DNA from: JAFGBI01 sp964480725
GTDB lineage: Bacteria; Myxococcota_A; Polyangia; Polyangiales; Polyangiaceae
NCBI GenBank assembly: GCA_964480725.1
Contig: CAYZQO010000018.1
Location: 1 to 64,000, forward strand
Length of the DNA stretch: 64,000 nt
Direction of reading: 5' to 3'
A program made the position numbers and the translations under genes. The notes under the pieces are model-generated. The model was not told the origin of the DNA. It saw only the letters and a program-made list of their open reading frames with translations, and did not search any database. This document shows, piece after piece, positions 58,958-64,000 of the stretch (positions are counted from its first letter, which is position 1; each line of letters opens with the position of its first letter).

Positions 58958-61585
58958 CTAGAACGGGGGCGGCGCGTCGTCCTCGACCCCGACGCGGGCG
59001 TCGTGGGCGCTGGAAGGCACCGGGTCCGGGGGCGCGGGTTCTGGCGGCGCGGGGTCCGGGGGCGCGGGGTCCGGGGGCGCGGGGTCCGGGGGCGCGGGGT
59101 CGCCGGTCGGGGCCGTGGGAGCGCCCGCGTCGGCGACCGGCGGGACTTCGTCGGGGCCGCCGCCGGCGACCTCCGCCAGGCCCGCATCGTCGAGGACGCC
59201 AGCGTCAGGCATCGCGCGCGCGACCGGCAGCCCGTCCGGGAGAAACTCCGCCTCGACCACGTCCTCCTGCCCCTCGTAAGGGAGCAGACCGGTCGCGGGA
59301 TCGATGGTGGCCACGACGATCCCGGGCGGCCGCGGGAAATCGACCACGGGCTTGTCGCGGTGGGCTGCGCGCATGAGCTCGACCCAGCCCGGCAGCGCCG
59401 TGGCCGCTCCCTGCTCGCCGGGGCCAAGCCCGAGCGGGGAGTCGTACCCCACCCAGACGGCGGCGACGTAATCCGTCGAGTAGCCGACGAACCAGGCATC
59501 CTTCGCCTCGTTCGTGGTGCCGGTCTTGCCTGCCACGGGCCGACCGAGCGCGGCAGCGCGCCGCCCGGTCCCGCGCTCCACCACCCCCCGCAGCAGCGTC
59601 GTCGTCAGGTACGACTCCTCCGGGGTGAGCACGCGCCGCACCGGCGGGGTCGGCGGCAGCGGGAGCTCTCGCCCCTCGGGATCGACGACGCGGGTGAAGA
59701 GGCGCGGCGGCGCGTACTCGCCGCCGTTCGCGAAGGTACCAAACGCGTTCGCGATCTCGAGCGGCGTCACCTCGTAGGCGCCGAGCGCGAGCGCGCGGTC
59801 GGCGCCAAGCTCGGACACGATCCCGCATGCGTGGGCCCAGCCGACCACGTTCGCCGGGCCCACCTCGGTGATCAGGTGCTCGGCGGCGGCGTTGTCGCTG
59901 GCGGCGATGGCAGACCGGACGTCGATGAGGCGAGTCTGCGGCGCATCGGGATCGGCGCCGGGCGGCGCCGGCAGCTCGAGCACGCTCGTTGGGGCGAAGC
60001 GCCGCGAGTGCAGGGCGTAACTGTACACGAACGGCTTGAACGAGGACCCGGGCTGCCGCCGGGCGCGCGTGGCCCGATCGAGCCCACCGGGCGTGGCCTC
60101 GTAGCCGCCGACCAGCGCCCGCACCTCGCGCGTCCGCACGTCGAGCGCCACCAGCGCCGACTCGGGGCCGAGATCGAGCCGCAGGCGCCGGAGCTCCTCC
60201 CCTTCGATCGCGGGCAGGACGCGGACCCGGAGGGCGGCGCCCGTGACCGTGAATTTGCTGGGGGGAAGGCGCTGGGCGTCGTAGCGGGGCTCCTCGTTCA
60301 GGGACACCCGCCCCACGAGATCGCCGACGCGGACATCGACGGTTCGGAGCTTGTCGTCCACGGCGACGACGGTGCCGACGTAGCTGTGGTTGGGCCGCGG
60401 CGCACCGACGTGGGGCGGACCCCAGAGCTTGCGGCGCTGGAGGGTGTAGGGCGGCTCCAGCTTCTGCCGCCGCGCGTGGGCGTCGAGGTTCTCGCGCAGA
60501 GCGCGGCGCGCGGCCGCCTGCAGCCCGGGATCGATGGTCGTCGTCACGGTGAAGCCGCCGAGCCGAGCGCGGTCACCGCCCAGCTGCCGAAGCAGGATCC
60601 GGGCCTGGGCGACGACCTCCGGCGCCAGGTCGGCCTCCTCGTCTGCAGCCGGCGCGAGGCGCAGCGGCCCGTCGACGCTCCGGGCGTGCAGTGGCCCATC
60701 GATGAACCCCTTCTCCAGCATCTGCCCCAGGACGTAGCGGCGCCGCTCCAGGGCCTTCTTGGCCGCCGTACGGGGGCTGAAGCGCTCCGGCGCCGCGACG
60801 ATCCCGGCGAGCAGCGCCGACTCCGCGAGGTCGAGGTCGCCCGCGCGCTTGCCGAAGTAGAAGCGCGAGGCCTCCTCGACGCCGTAGCGGCCGTGGCCAA
60901 AGTAGATGTGGTTCAGGTACAGGGCGAAAATCTCGTCCTTGCTGAGGTTCTGCTCGAGCCGGCGCGCGAGGATGGTTTCCTTGATCTTGCGCTCGTAGGT
61001 CCGGGCGTCGTCGAGCAGCACGTTCTTGACCACCTGCTGGGTGATGGTGCTGCCCCCTTGGATGGTCCTCCCCGCCCGCAGGTTGGCGAGCATCGCCCGC
61101 AGCATGCCGACGTAATTGAGCCCCCGGTGCTCGTAGAAGCGCGCGTCTTCAGCCGCCAGGAAGGCGAGCTTGGCGTGGTCGGGCAGCTCGTCGAGCGGGA
61201 TAACGGTGCGTCGCTCGGTGAACAGGTTGGCGAGCACGGTCCCGTCGCGCGCCAGCACTCGGGTCACCTGCGGCGGGGCGTACCCGCTGCGGAGCTGCTC
61301 GACGCTGGGCACGCGCGCCTCGTAGTGGCGAACGACGAGGACCACGCCGACCACGCCGGCGACTCCGGCGACGAGCCCGAGCACGAGGGCGATCTTCACG
61401 GCCCGCCACACCCGCGCCCGCACGCGGCCCCGCACCGGGCCGGGCGACGGCGCCCCACCGCCGGCCGCCACGAGGCCGACGCGCGGTGAGCTCGCAGCCG
61501 GGGGAGCGGAGTCGAGAACGCTCATCGGTCCGAGCAGCGTATCATCGTTCGACGCCGGGTCCCGCCCGTGGACGCGCGCGGTCAC
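58958..61585 (-). CDS. Class A penicillin-binding protein (PBP1A-type)
   Basis: The 875-residue protein starts at GTG 61585, overlapping the kinase stop (GTGA); ATG 61525 is an alternative. One membrane helix (about 62-85) precedes the glycosyltransferase 51 domain (about 110-290) with EDARFYEHRG and GGSTITQQVVKN. The transpeptidase domain (about 400-790) has SSFK, SDN and KTGT motifs. The tail after about 800 is an unusual Pro/Asp/Ala repeat (PAPPDPAPPDPAPP). It polymerises and crosslinks peptidoglycan. The kinase gene just before it could phosphorylate it. Confidence 0.93.
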   Translation of the reverse strand: MTARVHGRDPASNDDTLLGPMSVLDSAPPAASSPRVGLVAAGGGAPSPGPVRGRVRARVWRAVKIALVLGLVAGVAGVVGVVLVVRHYEARVPSVEQLRSGYAPPQVTRVLARDGTVLANLFTERRTVIPLDELPDHAKLAFLAAEDARFYEHRGLNYVGMLRAMLANLRAGRTIQGGSTITQQVVKNVLLDDARTYERKIKETILARRLEQNLSKDEIFALYLNHIYFGHGRYGVEEASRFYFGKRAGDLDLAESALLAGIVAAPERFSPRTAAKKALERRRYVLGQMLEKGFIDGPLHARSVDGPLRLAPAADEEADLAPEVVAQARILLRQLGGDRARLGGFTVTTTIDPGLQAAARRALRENLDAHARRQKLEPPYTLQRRKLWGPPHVGAPRPNHSYVGTVVAVDDKLRTVDVRVGDLVGRVSLNEEPRYDAQRLPPSKFTVTGAALRVRVLPAIEGEELRRLRLDLGPESALVALDVRTREVRALVGGYEATPGGLDRATRARRQPGSSFKPFVYSYALHSRRFAPTSVLELPAPPGADPDAPQTRLIDVRSAIAASDNAAAEHLITEVGPANVVGWAHACGIVSELGADRALALGAYEVTPLEIANAFGTFANGGEYAPPRLFTRVVDPEGRELPLPPTPPVRRVLTPEESYLTTTLLRGVVERGTGRRAAALGRPVAGKTGTTNEAKDAWFVGYSTDYVAAVWVGYDSPLGLGPGEQGAATALPGWVELMRAAHRDKPVVDFPRPPGIVVATIDPATGLLPYEGQEDVVEAEFLPDGLPVARAMPDAGVLDDAGLAEVAGGGPDEVPPVADAGAPTAPTGDPAPPDPAPPDPAPPDPAPPEPAPPDPVPSSAHDARVGVEDDAPPPF
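59031..59105 (-). repeat. 15-bp tandem repeat in the PBP1A C-terminal tail
   Basis: The unit GGCGCGGGGTCCGGG (plus strand) occurs in register at 59046, 59061 and 59076, with diverged copies on both sides. It encodes PAPPD units of the tail in the minus strand. Being a multiple of three, copy-number changes keep the frame. Confidence 0.75.
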
Positions 61586-62706
61586 GGCGCGTACCGCATC
61601 ACCACCACGGCCAGCAGCATCCCGACGAGCAGGAAGATCACCGCCACGAGCAGGAGCGCGCCGAGGCCGGTGCCGCCGCGGCGCGGAGCCGTGGACGAGA
61701 GCTCCGGGGAGGAGACGAGCCGCGGGTTCGCCGATGAGGCCACGGCGGGGACCGCGGGGGACGACGCGACGTCCGCCCCCGGCGGGGCCGGCGGGAGCAC
61801 GAACGGGCCGAGCCCCGACCGCACCGGGGCCCCGGCGAACGTCTCGAGCGCGAGCGCGAACTCGCCCGCCGACTGGAAGCGGTCGTCGGGGCGCTTCGCC
61901 AGCGCTTTCTGGAGCACCTCCCAGAGCCCGACCGGGAAGGTCATCCCCTCGACCCGTTCGTTGATCGAGATCGGGATCTCGAGCACGTGCTTCTGGATGA
62001 ACTCCATCGGGGTCTTGGCGTTGAACGGCAGCTTGCCGGTCAACACCTCGTAGAGGATCACGGCGAGCGAGTAGATGTCGCTGCGCGGATCGAGCGTCTT
62101 GCCCTGCGCCTGCTCCGGAGACATGAACTCCGGGGTGCCGAAGACCATTCCCTCCTGGGTGAGGACGATGGACCCGGGCCGCATCTGGCGCTCCGTCACC
62201 TTGGCCAGGCCGAAATCCAGCACCTTGGGATAATCCGGGATGTTCCCGACCCGGCAGAGGAAGATGTTCTCCGGCTTCAGGTCCCGGTGCACAATCCCCA
62301 TGTGGTGCGCCTCGTCCAGCGCACCGCAGACGGCGACGAGCAGGGGGATCGCCCGCTCGACGGGGATGGGTCCGCCCTTGCGGACCGTCTGGTTGAGGTT
62401 CCGGCCCTCGAGGTACTCCATGACGATGTAGAGCGACCCGTCCTCCGGGAGCTCGCCGTACATGAAGACCTTGGTGGTGTTGGGGTGCGTGAGCTGGCTC
62501 ATCGCCCGCGCCTCGCGCCGGAAGCGGGAGGTGAGGTCACGACGACCGGCGAGCTTCGGGTGGAGGATCTTGATCGCCACCATCCGGTTCATCGCCGACT
62601 GCGAGGCCTTGTAGACCGACCCCATCCCGCCGGTGCCGATCTTCTGGAGGATCTCGAACTGACCCTCCAGGATCGTGCGGCCGATGAACGGGTCCTTCTG
62701 GCGCAT
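61582..62706 (-). CDS. Serine/threonine protein kinase with C-terminal membrane anchor
   Basis: The 374-residue protein has a Hanks-type kinase domain (about 14-275): G-loop IGTGGMGSVYKA, Lys in VAIKILHP, HRDLKPEN, DFGLAK and GTPEFMSPEQ. A Pro/Ser/Ala linker (about 290-340) leads to a C-terminal membrane helix (about 345-370) with only a short basic tail. The topology places the kinase inside. It is translationally coupled to PBP1A, suggesting control of wall synthesis, in analogy to PASTA kinases, although no PASTA domain is present. ATG 62706; a TGCTAT -10-like element lies 12-17 bases upstream. Confidence 0.93.
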   Translation of the reverse strand: MRQKDPFIGRTILEGQFEILQKIGTGGMGSVYKASQSAMNRMVAIKILHPKLAGRRDLTSRFRREARAMSQLTHPNTTKVFMYGELPEDGSLYIVMEYLEGRNLNQTVRKGGPIPVERAIPLLVAVCGALDEAHHMGIVHRDLKPENIFLCRVGNIPDYPKVLDFGLAKVTERQMRPGSIVLTQEGMVFGTPEFMSPEQAQGKTLDPRSDIYSLAVILYEVLTGKLPFNAKTPMEFIQKHVLEIPISINERVEGMTFPVGLWEVLQKALAKRPDDRFQSAGEFALALETFAGAPVRSGLGPFVLPPAPPGADVASSPAVPAVASSANPRLVSSPELSSTAPRRGGTGLGALLLVAVIFLLVGMLLAVVVMRYAP

Positions 62707-62717
62707 CCCAAGACCTG

Positions 62718-62723
62718 ATAGCA
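62718..62723 (-). promoter_or_regulatory. TGCTAT -10-like element of the kinase gene
   Basis: On the minus strand TTTGCTATCAGG contains TGCTAT, matching the core of the motifs at 40371, 50331 and 56964. It lies 11 bases ahead of the kinase ATG at 62706, implying a very short leader. Confidence 0.3.
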
Positions 62724-62754
62724 AACCTTTCGCGCGACGACGAGGACCTCTGCC

Positions 62755-63537
62755 ATGATGGACTTCGACCGGGCCGAATCCCTGGTGAGCCCCCAGCTCC
62801 TCGCGGCGGGATTTCGCCACGCTTTCTTCACGCGCCACGGCGGCGTGTCGACCGGGCCCTACGCATCCCTGAACCTTTCGGGGTCGGTGGGAGACGAGGC
62901 GACGCGCGTCGAAACCAACCTCGCGCGCGCCGCCGCCACCGTGGGCATAGCGCGCGCGCGGCTGTTCGTGTTGGCGCAGGTCCACGGCGCCGACGTGGTC
63001 GAGATCACCCCCGCGGACGACCCCGAGGTCGTCGCGCGACGACCGGGCGATGCGCTGGTGGCCCGCGTGAGCGGGCTCGGCTGCGGGGTCCGGGTCGCCG
63101 ACTGCGTGCCGGTGCTCGTCGCGGATCGGGCGTCGGGGGCAGTGGCGGCGATCCACGCGGGTTGGCGCGGCGTCGTCGCCGACGTGGTGGGCGCCGCGGT
63201 GGCGACGCTCAGCGCCGGAGCGCCCGGCGCGCCCGCGCTCGTCGCGGCCATCGGCCCGCACATCTCGGCGGCAGCCTTCGAGGTCGGCGAGGACGTAGCG
63301 GCGACCCTCGCCGCGGTCGCGGCCGAGGTCCCCGCCGTGCTGCGACCCCACGGCGGACGCCCGCACATCGATCTACGAGCGCTGGTCCGCGCCGAGCTCG
63401 TCCGCGCCGGAGTCCCGAGCGAGGCGATCGACGACGTCACCGGCTGCACCTTCTCCGAACCGGAGCGCTTCTTCTCGTTCCGTCGCGACGGCGCCCGGAG
63501 CGGGCGCCACCTCGCGGCGATCGTCGCCCGCGGCTAG
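62755..63537 (+). CDS. pgeF: Laccase-domain protein PgeF/YfiH (peptidoglycan editing factor)
   Basis: The 260-residue protein has the CNF1/YfiH-type fold with FFTRHGGVSTGPYASLN, LAQVHGADV (zinc His), GVRVADCVPVLV (zinc Cys) and HAGWRG (zinc His). Family members are cytoplasmic; E. coli YfiH corrects peptidoglycan precursors, and others act as purine nucleoside phosphorylases. It is divergent from the kinase/PBP1A operon with 48 bases between, which may share control and fits a wall-related role. An ATG at 62758 is an equally good start. Confidence 0.9.
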   Translation: MMDFDRAESLVSPQLLAAGFRHAFFTRHGGVSTGPYASLNLSGSVGDEATRVETNLARAAATVGIARARLFVLAQVHGADVVEITPADDPEVVARRPGDALVARVSGLGCGVRVADCVPVLVADRASGAVAAIHAGWRGVVADVVGAAVATLSAGAPGAPALVAAIGPHISAAAFEVGEDVAATLAAVAAEVPAVLRPHGGRPHIDLRALVRAELVRAGVPSEAIDDVTGCTFSEPERFFSFRRDGARSGRHLAAIVARG

Positions 63538-63710
63538 CGCCCCCCGCGCCGCGCCGCTGGGCCACCGCGGGCGCCGGCCCGCGACCACGGCGGCCCACCC
63601 CCCGATCGGACGCGGGCTCGGACCAGGGGCCGGGCAGCGAGCACGCTCGGGCGAGGCGCTCGGTCGACCCGTCGTTCCCTCCCGGGCGAGGCGGGGTAAC
63701 CTTCACCGAG

Positions 63711-64000
63711 ATGCGCACCGTCGACTGCACCACGTGCGGAGCGCGATTCGCCGTTCCAGACGAGCTGTTCACGCGCGCGGTCTCCGGGCGCCAGCGCCGC
63801 ATCGTGTGCAAGCGTTGCGGGGTGCGCGTGGTGATCGACGGCACCCGCGCCACCGGCTCGGAGGCACCCTGGGTCGTCACCTTCGGCGAGGACGACGACC
63901 GGGAGTTCACCCCCCGCCAGTTGCGCGAGGCGATCGAGATGGGCCGCATCCAGGGCTCGGCGCTCGTCTGGCGCGACGGCATGGACGAATGGGTCGCGCT
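63711..64000 (+). CDS. MJ0042-type zinc-finger / GYF_2 protein (3' truncated by window edge)
   Basis: The visible 96 residues begin at ATG 63711. Two CxxC pairs (CTTCGARFAV, then CKRCGVRVVI) form the MJ0042 zinc-ribbon found at the N-terminus of many myxobacterial regulators. The next part, FTPRQLREAIEMGRIQGSAL with VWRDGMDEWV, matches a GYF_2 (DUF4339) domain. Such proteins often continue with a membrane helix and a TonB/AgmX-like C-terminus. The remainder lies outside the window. Confidence 0.8.
   Translation, partial: MRTVDCTTCGARFAVPDELFTRAVSGRQRRIVCKRCGVRVVIDGTRATGSEAPWVVTFGEDDDREFTPRQLREAIEMGRIQGSALVWRDGMDEWVA

Overview
The window is a 64 kb piece of a very GC-rich chromosome with gene content typical of the Myxococcota. 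The signs are tandem DUF4215 (myxo-disulfide) repeats with a fibro-slime domain, an FHA-GGDEF diguanylate cyclase, a serine/threonine kinase fused to a sigma54-type activator, PEGA and AgmX-like C-terminal modules, type IV pilus genes, Gly/Ser/Thr/Pro-rich linkers, and GTG starts with 4-base gene overlaps throughout. A family such as the Polyangiaceae fits, but this is inference. I see no rRNA, tRNA, CRISPR array, prophage or insertion sequence. Nearly all of the window is coding, and most long open frames opposite real genes are GC-driven shadows.

Layout. 1-5118: a 5'-truncated secreted GH45 endoglucanase, HflX GTPase, and a DUF4215/fibro-slime lipoprotein. 5318-11219 (minus): FHA-GGDEF cyclase, class III aminotransferase, LuxE-like acyl-protein synthetase, LuxC-like acyl reductase and an alpha-oxoamine synthase; the last four are joined by 4-base overlaps and form an unassigned biosynthetic cassette. 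11512-16989 (minus): a coupled operon of triple-receiver adenylate cyclase, AgmX-like protein, CheB and a membrane-anchored MutS-like ATPase. 17130-18374: an animal-type NAGS-like protein. 18421-24018 (minus): pilMNOP, then pilQ after an unusual 340-bp gap. 24154-26772: a large secreted protein resembling phosphodiester glycosidases. 26948: cdsA.

27829-32176 (plus) looks like an outer-membrane electron conduit: beta-barrel protein, 13-heme cytochrome c, a small conserved protein and a haem-motif lipoprotein. 32311-37346: a 1388-residue kinase-repeat-GAF-AAA+-Fis regulator overlapping an orphan Dam-type adenine methylase, behind a good sigma70-like promoter. 37395-41791: proline-rich PEGA protein, SH3 protein and a small hypothetical protein. 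41807-44486 (minus): VKOR-DsbA fusion, OmpA-like protein and TlpA thioredoxin, a disulfide/redox operon. 44628-50225 (minus): a Gld-type ABC exporter with auxiliary and DUF4340 proteins. 50348-57694: dtd, trypsin-like protease with a Cys-rich lipoprotein, site-2 protease, RlpA, a second TlpA, EcsC and a Sua5/YrdC protein. 57702-63537: a lipoprotein, then a serine/threonine kinase coupled to class A PBP1A, then the laccase-domain protein PgeF/YfiH. The last 290 bases start an MJ0042 zinc-finger/GYF_2 protein.

The most interesting parts are the LuxC/LuxE/aminotransferase/oxoamine-synthase cassette, the porin-cytochrome cassette, and the regulator-Dam pair.
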